A DNA stretch of 17,627 bases from JBEAOO01 sp041164825. GTDB taxonomy: Bacteria > Pseudomonadota > Gammaproteobacteria > Burkholderiales > Burkholderiaceae_C. Position 1 is the first letter of the stretch, and each line of letters opens with the position of its first letter. Below are positions 1-6,412 of this stretch, piece after piece. Position numbers and translations under genes: made by a program. The stretch is from contig JBEAOO010000209.1 in NCBI GenBank assembly GCA_041164825.1, forward strand, positions 1 to 17,627, given 5' to 3'. The notes beneath the pieces were generated by a model. The model worked only from the letters and a program-made list of their open reading frames with translations, was not told the DNA's origin and did not search any database.

Positions 1-991
1 CTTGCAGCTTGTACAGCGTGAGGTTGATGCGGTGATCGGTGAGGCGGCCTTGGGGGAAGTTGTAGGTGCGTATGCGGTCGCTGCGGTCGCCGCTGCCGAT
101 GAGGCCCTTGCGCGTGGCGGCTTCCTTGGCGGCGCGCTCGCTGCGATCCTTCTCGCGCAGCCGCGCCGCCAGCACGGCCATGGCCTTGGCCTTGTTGCGG
201 TGCTGGCTGCGGTCGTCCTGGCACTCGGCCACCAGGCCCGTGGGCAGGTGGGTGACGCGGATGGCGCTGTCGGTCTTGTTGACGTGCTGGCCGCCGGCGC
301 CGCTGGCGCGGAAGGTGTCAATGCGCAGCTCGGCCGGGTTCAGCGTCACCTCGGCCGCGGCGTCGCCCTCGGGCATCACGGCCACGGTGCAGGCGCTGGT
401 GTGGATGCGGCCCTGGGTTTCGGTCACCGGCACGCGCTGCACGCGGTGCCCGCCCGACTCGAACCGCATGCGGCCATAGACGCCGTCGCCTTCCAGCCGA
501 ATCACCACTTCCTTGTAGCCGCCGAGGTCGGAGCTGCTCTCGCTCATCAGCTCGCTGCGCCAGCCCTGGCGCTCGGCAAAACGCAAATACATGCGCGCCA
601 GATCGGCCGCAAACAGCGCCGATTCGTCGCCCCCCGCGCCGGCGCGAATCTCCAAAAACGCGTTGCGCGCGTCGTCCTCGTCTTTGGGGATCAGCGCGGT
701 TTGCAGCGCCTGGCGCAGCCGCGCCATGTTGGCCTGGGCGGTGGTGATTTCTTCGCCCGCCATCTCGGCCATCTCGGGGTCGGCCAGCAGCTCTTGCGCG
801 GTGGCCAGGTCGCGTTCGGCCTGCTCAAACTGGCGGAAGGTGGCCACCACCTCGCTCACCTCGGCGTGCTCGCGGGTGAGGGCGCGAAAGCGCTGGATGT
901 TGCTGGTGATGGTGGGCTCGGCCAGGGTGGCATCGAGCTCGTGCTGGCGCAGGGCGAGGCGTTCGAATTGCTGGCGCAGGCTGGGGGTCAT
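1..991 (-). CDS. prfA: Peptide chain release factor 1 (RF1), C-terminus cut by window edge
   Basis: Class I release factor that reads UAA and UAG in the ribosomal A site and triggers hydrolysis of peptidyl-tRNA. The reverse strand reads from ATG at 991 with 330 codons inside the window; the usual length is about 360, so some 30 residues are missing. Visible motifs: the stop-codon recognition tripeptide PVT at residues 188-190 within RVPVTETQGRIHTS, and the catalytic GGQ at 233-235 within SGAGGQHVNKTDSAIR. The PVT motif separates RF1 from RF2, which carries SPF. It lies 80 nt downstream of hemA on the same strand, the classical hemA-prfA order, so cotranscription is likely. No Shine-Dalgarno sequence precedes the start, which follows a C-rich CCCTGCCCTGCCC stretch. 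The family assignment is secure. Confidence 0.97.
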   Translation of the reverse strand, partial: MTPSLRQQFERLALRQHELDATLAEPTITSNIQRFRALTREHAEVSEVVATFRQFEQAERDLATAQELLADPEMAEMAGEEITTAQANMARLRQALQTALIPKDEDDARNAFLEIRAGAGGDESALFAADLARMYLRFAERQGWRSELMSESSSDLGGYKEVVIRLEGDGVYGRMRFESGGHRVQRVPVTETQGRIHTSACTVAVMPEGDAAAEVTLNPAELRIDTFRASGAGGQHVNKTDSAIRVTHLPTGLVAECQDDRSQHRNKAKAMAVLAARLREKDRSERAAKEAATRKGLIGSGDRSDRIRTYNFPQGRLTDHRINLTLYKLQ

Positions 992-1071
992 GGGCAGGGC
1001 AGGGCAAGGTGGCGGTGAGGCCGGGGCAGCGCGCAGGCTGCACCGGCAGACGGGCTCAGGGTGCCGCGCCG

Positions 1072-2379
1072 CTAACCTTGGCTGTTGCCGCTGTTGCCGC
1101 TGTTGCCCTGGCCCGGATCGCGGCTGGCGCCGCGCAAGAACAGCTTGCTCACGGTATGCGCCAAGTGCTCACGCTGCTCGCCATCGGCGGCATGCAACTC
1201 GGCCATCGCGCCGTGCAGCATTTTTTGCGTCAGCCCGCGCGACATCGCCTCAAGCACGGTCTCGATCGACTCGCCCTTGGCCAGCAGCTTGTGGGCGCGC
1301 GCCAGCTCGGCCGCGCGCCAGCTGTCGGCCTGCTGGTGCAGCGCCTGGATCAGCGGCACCGAGCCGCGCTGGTCGAGCCAGTGCACAAACCCCTGCACAC
1401 CGGCGTCGATGATGGCTTCGGCCTGCTGCACGGCGGCCTGGCGCTTTTCGCCGGCCGATTGCACCAGGGTCGAGAGGTCGTCCACGGTGTAGAGGTACAC
1501 ATCGCTCAGGCGCGCCACCTCGGGCTCGACATCGCGCGGCACGGCCAGGTCGACCATGAACACCGGGCGGTGCTTGCGTGCCTTCAGTGCCCTCTCCACC
1601 GCGCCCAGGCCAATGATGGGCAGGCTGCTCGCGGTGCACGAAATCACCACGTCAAATTCGGCCAGGCGGTCGGGCAGGTCGCTCAGTCGCAGGGCCTCGG
1701 CGCCAAAGCGGCTGGCGAGTTTTTCGCCGCGCTCCAGCGTGCGGTTGGCCACGGCCAGCGCACGCGGTTGCTTGGCGGCAAAGTGCGTGGCCACCAGCTC
1801 GATCATTTCGCCCGCGCCCACCATCAGCACCTTCACCTCGCGCAGGTCTTCAAACAGCTGCGAGGCCAGGCGCACGGCGGCGGCGGCCATGCTGATGGAA
1901 TGCGCGCCGATCTCTGTGGAGGTGCGCACCTCTTTGGCCACCGCAAACGAGCGCTGGAACATCTGGTGCAGCGTGGTGCCCAATGTGCCCGCGCCATCGG
2001 CCTCGCGCACGGCCTGCTTCATCTGGCCCAAAATTTGGGGCTCGCCCAGCACCATCGAGTCGAGCCCGCTGGCCACGCGAAACGCGTGGCGCGCGGCTTG
2101 CCCGCCCTCCAGCACATAGGCATGGTCGCGCAGCGTGGCGGCCGGCACGCCGCCCACCTCGGCCAACCAATCGACGGCCGAGGCCGCCGCCCCCGCATCG
2201 CCGCCCACATAGAGCTCGGTGCGGTTGCAGGTGGAGACCAGCGCCACCTCGGGCCCACGCTGGATGCGGGCGCGCAAGGCCCGCAAAGTGGGGTTGAGCT
2301 GCTCGGTCGAGAACGCAAACCGCCCCCGCAAATCCAGCGGGGCGGTGGTGTGGTTCAGGCCGAGGGCAAACACGCTCAT
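1072..2379 (-). CDS. hemA: Glutamyl-tRNA reductase
   Basis: Catalyses NADPH-dependent reduction of glutamyl-tRNA(Glu) to glutamate-1-semialdehyde, the first committed step of C5-pathway tetrapyrrole synthesis in the cytoplasm. The protein has 435 residues, a normal length. It starts MSVFALGLNHTTAPLDLRGR. The catalytic Cys is C51 in STCNRTELYV. The conserved SGLDSMVLGEPQILGQMK lies at 104-121, and the Rossmann-type NADPH motif VLMVGAGEM near 184-192. The C-terminal dimerisation helices end in a short GNSGNSGNSQG tail. The frame stays open 50 codons upstream, but homology begins at the ATG at 2379. No Shine-Dalgarno is present there; a TATAAT lies 6 nt before the ATG, suggesting a leaderless message. 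prfA follows downstream. Confidence 0.97.
   Translation of the reverse strand: MSVFALGLNHTTAPLDLRGRFAFSTEQLNPTLRALRARIQRGPEVALVSTCNRTELYVGGDAGAAASAVDWLAEVGGVPAATLRDHAYVLEGGQAARHAFRVASGLDSMVLGEPQILGQMKQAVREADGAGTLGTTLHQMFQRSFAVAKEVRTSTEIGAHSISMAAAAVRLASQLFEDLREVKVLMVGAGEMIELVATHFAAKQPRALAVANRTLERGEKLASRFGAEALRLSDLPDRLAEFDVVISCTASSLPIIGLGAVERALKARKHRPVFMVDLAVPRDVEPEVARLSDVYLYTVDDLSTLVQSAGEKRQAAVQQAEAIIDAGVQGFVHWLDQRGSVPLIQALHQQADSWRAAELARAHKLLAKGESIETVLEAMSRGLTQKMLHGAMAELHAADGEQREHLAHTVSKLFLRGASRDPGQGNSGNSGNSQG
1081..1107. repeat. Three tandem copies of a 9-bp unit in the 3' end of hemA
   Basis: GCTGTTGCC is repeated exactly three times (1081-1089, 1090-1098, 1099-1107). On the coding strand it encodes the GNS-GNS-GNS part of the HemA C-terminal tail, just before the TAG stop. 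Copy number could vary between strains without breaking the frame. Confidence 0.9.
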
Positions 2380-2391
2380 GGAGGGATTATA
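2379..2391 (-). promoter_or_regulatory. Candidate leaderless promoter of hemA (-10 box 6 nt from the ATG)
   Basis: On the reverse strand TATAAT (2391 down to 2386) is followed by CCCTCC and then the hemA ATG at 2379. A start site 7 nt after the -10 box would fall on the A of the ATG, giving an mRNA with no leader. Consistent with this, no Shine-Dalgarno is present. No good -35 hexamer lies at 16-18 bp; that position is occupied by the arm of a palindrome. Inference from sequence only. Confidence 0.5.
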
Positions 2392-2402
2392 AAATTTCGC
2401 AC

Positions 2403-2423
2403 CGCAAGCCGCTGGGGCTTGCG
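2403..2423. promoter_or_regulatory. Palindrome over the -35 region of hemA (candidate operator)
   Basis: Perfect 8-bp inverted repeat, CGCAAGCC (2403-2410) and GGCTTGCG (2416-2423), separated by GCTGG. It occupies the place where the -35 element of the hemA promoter would be, so a bound regulator could control hemA-prfA. As RNA it would fold into an 8-bp hairpin. The binding protein is not identifiable. Confidence 0.45.
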
Positions 2424-2461
2424 ACTGAACAGCCGGTGTTTCTGATTGACATGGCTCAAGA

Positions 2462-2496
2462 CTCGGCGGCAAACGCATCAGCAGATGCGCGCCGAG
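2462..2496 (+). promoter_or_regulatory. Bulged stem-loop in the leader of the small membrane protein gene
   Basis: Outer stem CTCGGCG (2462-2468) pairs with CGCCGAG (2490-2496). Inner stem CGCATC (2474-2479) pairs with GATGCG (2484-2489) around the tetraloop AGCA. A 5-nt bulge, GCAAA, lies on the 5' side. This gives 13 base pairs ending 4 nt before the AAGGA ribosome binding site of the gene at 2511. A perfect TTGACA lies at 2446-2451, but no convincing -10 box follows it. It could modulate translation or be incidental. Confidence 0.4.
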
Positions 2497-2510
2497 CACA
2501 AAGGAAAACA

Positions 2511-2792
2511 ATGGGCCCGATCGATGCACTCTGGCATCTGGTGAATTTGTTTCTGCCGGCAGCGATGCTCGCGGCGCTCGCTTCGGCGCTGGCCAAAGTG
2601 ATCTGGCGCAGCGAACTCAAAAGCGTGGCGTGGTGGCGCTTGTGCAAGGCCGCTGCGCTCGCCGCCGGGGCCGCCACCGTGGCCGGCCTGCTGCTGCTCG
2701 GCCAAGACGGCAAGATGGTCACCTACGCCGCCATGGTGCTGGCCTCGGCCGCCGCCTTGGCCTGGGCCGGCTTCGGGCCGGGCCGCCGCTGA
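2511..2792 (+). CDS. Small membrane protein of unknown function
   Basis: A 93-residue protein starting MGPIDALWHLVNLFLPA. The ATG at 2511 is preceded by AAGGA with 5-nt spacing (2501-2505). An in-frame ATG at 2451 exists but has no ribosome binding site and would add a polar extension. Three hydrophobic segments are visible: about 7-28, 45-63 and 70-88, with the charged stretch WRSELKSVAWWR between the first two and a Gly/Arg-rich end. This predicts a three-span inner-membrane protein. Similar small proteins near hemA are familiar in Burkholderiales, but I know no function. It is divergent from hemA and convergent with miaB. Confidence 0.8.
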   Translation: MGPIDALWHLVNLFLPAAMLAALASALAKVIWRSELKSVAWWRLCKAAALAAGAATVAGLLLLGQDGKMVTYAAMVLASAAALAWAGFGPGRR

Positions 2793-2810
2793 GCGCCGCC
2801 TGAGCGGCGC
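2793..2810. terminator. GC-rich hairpin between convergent genes
   Basis: GCGCCGC (2793-2799), loop CTGA, GCGGCGC (2804-2810): a perfect 7-bp stem starting just after the TGA of the small membrane protein gene and ending 8 nt before the end of miaB. No T-tract follows on either strand, so it is not a textbook intrinsic terminator. It may still act as a bidirectional transcript end. Confidence 0.4.
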
Positions 2811-2818
2811 CGCCGCCA

Positions 2819-4171
2819 TCAAGCCGGCAACACCGCCTCCGCGTCTTGCGTCACCAGCACCTCACCGCGCAGCGCGTGCGGGCTGGTGGCGGTGATGCGC
2901 ACGTCCACCATCTGGCCGATCAGTCGCGGCGGCGCCGCAAAGTTGACCGGGCGGTTGCACTCGGTGCGGCCCATCAGCTCGTTGGCGTCTTTGCGCGACA
3001 GGCCTTCCACCAGCACCCGCTGCACCGTGCCCTGGCGCGTGGCGGCAATGCGGCCGGCGCTGGCCTCCACCACCGCTTGCAGGTGCTGCAGGCGCTTGAG
3101 CTTCAGGGCCTGCGGCGTGTCGTCGGCCAAGTTGGCGGCCGGCGTGCCCGGGCGGGCGCTGAAGACAAAGCTGAAGCTGTTGTCAAAACCCACGTCGTCG
3201 ATCAGCTTCATCAGCTTGTCGAAGTCGTCCTGCGTTTCGCCGGGGAAGCCGACGATGAAATCGCTGGACAGGCTGATGTCCGGCCGCACCGCGCGCAGCT
3301 TGCGCACCGTGCTCTTGTATTCCATGGCGGTGTAGCCGCGCTTCATGGCCATCAAGATGCGGTCGCTGCCGTGCTGCACCGGCAGGTGCAGGTGGCTCAC
3401 CAGCTGCGGGATCTTGCCGTAGGCATCGATCAGGCGCTGGGTGAACTCATTCGGGTGGCTGGTGGTGTAGCGGATGCGTTGCACGCCCGGGATCTCGGCC
3501 ACGTACTCCAGCAGCAGCGCGAAGTCGGCGATCTCGGCCGTGCCGCCCATGGTGCCGCGGTAGGCATTCACGTTCTGGCCCAGCAGGGTGATCTCCTTGA
3601 CGCCCTGGTCGGCCAGGCCCGCCACCTCGGTCAGCACGTCCTCAAAGGGGCGCGACACCTCTTCGCCGCGGGTGTAGGGCACCACGCAGTAGCTGCAGTA
3701 CTTGGAGCAGCCTTCCATGATCGACACATAGGCCGAGGCACCATCGACCCGCGCGGGCGGCAGGTGGTCAAATTTTTCGATCTCGGGGAAGCTGATGTCC
3801 ACCTGCGGGCGGGCCAGCTTGGCGCGCTGCGCCAGCAGCTCGGGCAGGCGGTGCAGGGTTTGCGGGCCAAACACCACGTCCACATAGGGCGCGCGTTTGA
3901 TGATGGCCTCGCCCTCTTGGCTGGCCACGCAGCCACCCACGCCAATCAGCACGCCTTTGTCCTTCAGGTGCTTCACACGGCCGAGGTCGCTGAACACTTT
4001 TTCCTGCGCCTTCTCGCGCACCGAGCAGGTGTTGAACAGGATCAGGTCGGCCTGCTCCACGTCGTCGGTGGGCTCATAGCCTTGGGCCGCGCCCAGCACG
4101 TCGGCCATCTTGTCCGAGTCGTACTCGTTCATTTGGCAGCCGAAGGTCTTGATGAAAACTTTTTTGCTCAT
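2819..4171 (-). CDS. miaB: tRNA-2-methylthio-N6-dimethylallyladenosine synthase
   Basis: Radical SAM methylthiotransferase that converts i6A37 to ms2i6A37 in tRNAs reading UNN codons. The protein has 450 residues, the usual length. The N-terminal UPF0004 domain carries the three auxiliary 4Fe-4S cysteines C12 (KTFGCQMNEYDSD), C49 (NTCSVREKA) and C81 (GGCVASQEG). The radical SAM CxxxCxxC is C155/C159/C162 in EGCSKYCSYCVVPYTRGEE. The family motif TSHPNEF follows, and a TRAM domain forms the last 65 or so residues. The start MSKKVFIKTFGC at 4171 matches the family; the frame is open further upstream, but that extension is Pro/Arg-rich and not conserved. It lies 40 nt downstream of the small exported protein gene and may be cotranscribed with it. 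Confidence 0.97.
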   Translation of the reverse strand: MSKKVFIKTFGCQMNEYDSDKMADVLGAAQGYEPTDDVEQADLILFNTCSVREKAQEKVFSDLGRVKHLKDKGVLIGVGGCVASQEGEAIIKRAPYVDVVFGPQTLHRLPELLAQRAKLARPQVDISFPEIEKFDHLPPARVDGASAYVSIMEGCSKYCSYCVVPYTRGEEVSRPFEDVLTEVAGLADQGVKEITLLGQNVNAYRGTMGGTAEIADFALLLEYVAEIPGVQRIRYTTSHPNEFTQRLIDAYGKIPQLVSHLHLPVQHGSDRILMAMKRGYTAMEYKSTVRKLRAVRPDISLSSDFIVGFPGETQDDFDKLMKLIDDVGFDNSFSFVFSARPGTPAANLADDTPQALKLKRLQHLQAVVEASAGRIAATRQGTVQRVLVEGLSRKDANELMGRTECNRPVNFAAPPRLIGQMVDVRITATSPHALRGEVLVTQDAEAVLPA

Positions 4172-4211
4172 GGGGTGTGCTCTTGCTCGTGCTCGGGCCG
4201 GGCCGGGGCGT

Positions 4212-4634
4212 TCAGGGCCGGGTCCAGGTCTGGGTGCCGGCGTCAAACGACCAGCTTTGGGCTTGTTCCAGCGTGGTGGGCCAGGGCTTGCGGGCGAGTT
4301 CTTCGTCCGTCAGCAGCCACACTTGGTTGATCAGGCCGCTGAACTCCTGCGTGTAGTGCACCGTCAGCGTCTGGCCGGTGAGTGCGCCTTGCAGCAGCAG
4401 GCCGTTGTTGGCGGCGCGGATGCGCACCCCCGGCGCCAGCTGCGCGGCCAGCTTGTTGAGCGTGATCACCGGCGGGTCGGTGAAGGCGACGACGCCGCGC
4501 AGCGCGACGGCAGGGAAGTTGCGCGTCATTTGCGCGTGGGCAGGCAGGGCGGTGGCGCAGACGGCGGCGCACACGGCCAGCCATGAGGCGGCGGCCCAAG
4601 GGGCCCGAGGCAGACAGCGGTACATGGTGTTCAT
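4212..4634 (-). CDS. Conserved exported protein of unknown function, adjacent to miaB
   Basis: A 140-residue protein. Residues 1-34 form a Sec signal peptide: Arg-containing start, hydrophobic core AAASWLAVCAAVCATAL, and probable cleavage at AHA-Q (34/35). The mature part begins QMTRNFPAVALRGVVAF and contains RIRAANNGLLLQGALTGQ and a C-terminal NQVWLLTDEELARKPWP segment. I recognise it as a type of small periplasmic protein often found beside miaB in Burkholderiales; its function is unknown to me. The start at 4634 has no clear ribosome binding site. ATG at 4625 (codon 4) is an alternative. It heads the minus-strand pair with miaB and diverges from the accessory operon. Confidence 0.78.
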   Translation of the reverse strand: MNTMYRCLPRAPWAAASWLAVCAAVCATALPAHAQMTRNFPAVALRGVVAFTDPPVITLNKLAAQLAPGVRIRAANNGLLLQGALTGQTLTVHYTQEFSGLINQVWLLTDEELARKPWPTTLEQAQSWSFDAGTQTWTRP

Positions 4635-4729
4635 CCAGTGGCTGTTGAAAAGAAAAACGGCGCCGCCAAAACGACGCAGCCCGCGGGCAGGGATGCCGAG
4701 CGGGCTGAGAGTTTAGCGGGGGGCTGCGG

Positions 4730-4787
4730 TGCACTGGCCTCGCCGGCCTTCGACCCCTCGGATCCGGCGCCTAAAAAGGCCAGTGCA
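4730..4787. repeat. 11-bp perfect inverted repeat with inner stem
   Basis: TGCACTGGCCT (4730-4740) and AGGCCAGTGCA (4777-4787) are exact reverse complements. A second, inner pair CGCCGG (4741-4746) and CCGGCG (4764-4769) adjoins the left arm. A 7-nt bulge, CCTAAAA, remains on the right, and the loop is 17 nt (4747-4763). The whole can fold as a long cruciform or RNA hairpin. No T-tract follows, so an intrinsic terminator is unlikely. It could be a paired operator or a structured leader for the operon. Confidence 0.6.
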
Positions 4788-4906
4788 ATGCAGCGGAATC
4801 GATTGTACTGCTGTGCGGAATTCCCGGTAAAGCCCGTCAGCCTTTGATTTATCTGTTTTAACGGCGAAGTGGCCGGGTGCGGCGCCGTTTTTCGGCAGAT
4901 CGGGCC

Positions 4907-4914
4907 GGGGGAGG
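4907..4914 (+). promoter_or_regulatory. Strong ribosome binding site deciding the start of the first operon gene
   Basis: GGGGGAGG lies 10 nt before an in-frame GTG at 4925. The in-frame ATG at 4949 and GTG at 4877 have no comparable signal. This makes GTG 4925 the preferred start and gives the operon one well-marked translation entry point. Confidence 0.6.
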
Positions 4915-4924
4915 CACTTCTACA

Positions 4925-6412
4925 GTGGTCTGGCCTGCCTTTTTTCCCATGACCCCACCGCCCGTTGTTTTTGCTCCCGCCGCGCTGCCCGCGTCTCCCG
5001 AGACTGAGCCCGGTGGCACCGCGGCGCTCGCGCTGCGGCTGCAAGCCGCGCTGCTGGACGCTGTCAGCCTCGACGCCGCCGCTGATGCCTGGGTGCGCGG
5101 CGTGGCCCGGGCCGCGGGTGGCGCCCGTGTGGCGCTGGCGCTGTCGGCCGATGCCAGCGACCTCAGCGCCGCCGGGGCCGCGCCCTTGGCGCTGTTGGCC
5201 GTGTCAGACGGCAGCCATGCAGCTGACGCCACGCTGCCCCACCAGCGCCTGCTGGCGGCCTGCGCCGAGTGCCTGGACCAGGGCGCGCCGGTGGTGTGGC
5301 CGCCGGTCGCCAGCGCGGCCTCACCGACACGAATTCCCCGCATCACCTTGGTGCACCAGGCCCTGGCCGAGGCCGGCGGCGGCGCGCTCAGCGTGCCGCT
5401 GGTGGCCCACGGCCGGGCGGTGGGCGCCGTGTGCCTGCAGTGGGCCAACGGCGCACCGCCCCTGCCGGCCGAGCTGCTGCAGCCCCTGGCCGCCTTGGCT
5501 GGCCCGGTGTTGGCGCTGCTGCAAGCGCGCCAACAGCCCTGGCCGCAGCGTGCCCGGGCCGCCGCGCGCCACGCCTGGGCGGCGCCCGGCCAGCCTCGGC
5601 AACGTGCATGGCGGCGCGCGGGGCTGGTGCTTGGCGCGCTGCTGCTGATGGCGCTGTGTGTGCCGGTGGGCTTGCAGGTGGGCGGCCAAGCCCGGCTCGA
5701 AGGCGCCGTGCAACGCGTGCTCACCGCCCCGGCCGATGGTTTTGTGCAGCAGGTGCACGCCCGCCCCGGCGACCACGTGCGGGCCGGCCAAGCGCTGCTG
5801 GAGCTGGCCGACCAGGATTTGCAACTCGCCCGCCAGCGCTGGCAAAGCCAGCTCGCCCAGCACCTGGATGCGCTCGCCGCCGCCCAAGCGCGCGCCGACC
5901 GCGGCCAACTCGTGCAGCAGCAAAGCCAGGCCGACGAGGCCCAGGCCGAGCTCGATCTGGTGGAGCAGCAACTGCAACGCGCGCGCTTGGTGGCGCCGTT
6001 TGACGCGGTGGTGGTGCAGGGCGACCTGAGTCAGCAGCTCGGCATGCCCGTCAAGCTCGGTGCCGAGCTGATGACGCTGGCCCCGGCCGGTGCCTACCGC
6101 GTGATCGTCGCGGTGGACGAGCGCGACATCGCCCACATCGCCCTCGGCCAGCCCGGCACGCTGGCGCTCTCGGCCCTGCCCTGGGACACGCTGGCGCTGC
6201 GCGTCACCCGCATCAGCCCGGTGGCCTTGGCGGTGGCCGGGCGCAATGTGTTTGAGGTCGAGGCGACGCTGTTGCAGCCGCGCGCCGACGGCCTGCGCCC
6301 CGGCCTGCAAGGCCAGGCGCAGATCAGCGCCGGCCGCGCCAGCACCTTGTGGCGCTGGAGCCACCGCGCCATCGAGGCCGTGCGCATGGGCCTGTGGGCT
6401 TGGATGCCATGA
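4925..6412 (+). CDS. GAF-like domain fused to HlyD-family membrane adaptor (gene A)
   Basis: Numbered from GTG 4925 the protein has 495 residues (487 if ATG 4949 is used). Residues about 33-205 resemble a GAF domain, with the typical VPLVAHGRAVGAVCLQW strand pair near 157-173. A basic stretch (RQRAWRR) precedes one transmembrane helix at about 232-253 (GLVLGALLLMALCVPVGL). Then come the HlyD-type parts: a lipoyl half-motif (VLTAPADGFVQQVHARPGDHV), a coiled coil at about 297-355 (LARQRWQSQLAQHL onward), a second lipoyl half (LVAPFDAVVVQGD) and a beta-barrel. This predicts an N-terminal cytoplasmic sensor and a periplasmic adaptor. Stop and next start overlap as ATGA, so gene B is translationally coupled. 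A GAF module on a HlyD adaptor is unusual. The ligand is unknown. Confidence 0.88.
   Translation: MVWPAFFPMTPPPVVFAPAALPASPETEPGGTAALALRLQAALLDAVSLDAAADAWVRGVARAAGGARVALALSADASDLSAAGAAPLALLAVSDGSHAADATLPHQRLLAACAECLDQGAPVVWPPVASAASPTRIPRITLVHQALAEAGGGALSVPLVAHGRAVGAVCLQWANGAPPLPAELLQPLAALAGPVLALLQARQQPWPQRARAAARHAWAAPGQPRQRAWRRAGLVLGALLLMALCVPVGLQVGGQARLEGAVQRVLTAPADGFVQQVHARPGDHVRAGQALLELADQDLQLARQRWQSQLAQHLDALAAAQARADRGQLVQQQSQADEAQAELDLVEQQLQRARLVAPFDAVVVQGDLSQQLGMPVKLGAELMTLAPAGAYRVIVAVDERDIAHIALGQPGTLALSALPWDTLALRVTRISPVALAVAGRNVFEVEATLLQPRADGLRPGLQGQAQISAGRASTLWRWSHRAIEAVRMGLWAWMP

Larger units (their letters stand above)
4635..4924. other. Divergent intergenic region before the accessory operon
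   Basis: 290 nt between two divergent genes. A short plus-strand frame (GTG 4638 to 4847) is open but shows no family resemblance or ribosome binding site, and I do not call it. The stretch 4787-4862 is clearly richer in A/T than its surroundings and is the likeliest place for operon promoters, but no well-spaced -35/-10 pair stands out. The inverted repeat at 4730-4787 and the ribosome binding site at 4907-4914 are listed separately. No tRNA, integrase or attachment-site duplication is seen. Confidence 0.6.

Noticed and set aside
2..1018. Plus-strand frame opposite prfA
   Set aside because: The reverse strand encodes release factor 1 with GGQ and PVT motifs; the plus frame is its shadow.
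1009..2445. Plus-strand frame of 478 codons opposite hemA
   Set aside because: No family resemblance; hemA on the other strand is unambiguous.
2846..4330. Plus-strand frame of 494 codons opposite miaB
   Set aside because: Shadow of miaB, whose radical SAM cysteines are intact on the minus strand.
4638..4847. 69-codon plus-strand frame in the divergent intergenic region
   Set aside because: GTG start without a ribosome binding site, no recognisable domain, and it spans the inverted repeat.
4826..4862. Possible sigma-28 or sigma-70 promoter (TAAAGCCC, TTGATTTATC, GTTTTAA)
   Set aside because: The pieces do not sit at proper spacing and the second hexamers are poor matches, so no promoter is called.
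4635..4924. Insertion sequence or genomic-island end
   Set aside because: The inverted repeat is close-spaced and not followed by a transposase; no target duplication or tRNA fragment is seen.
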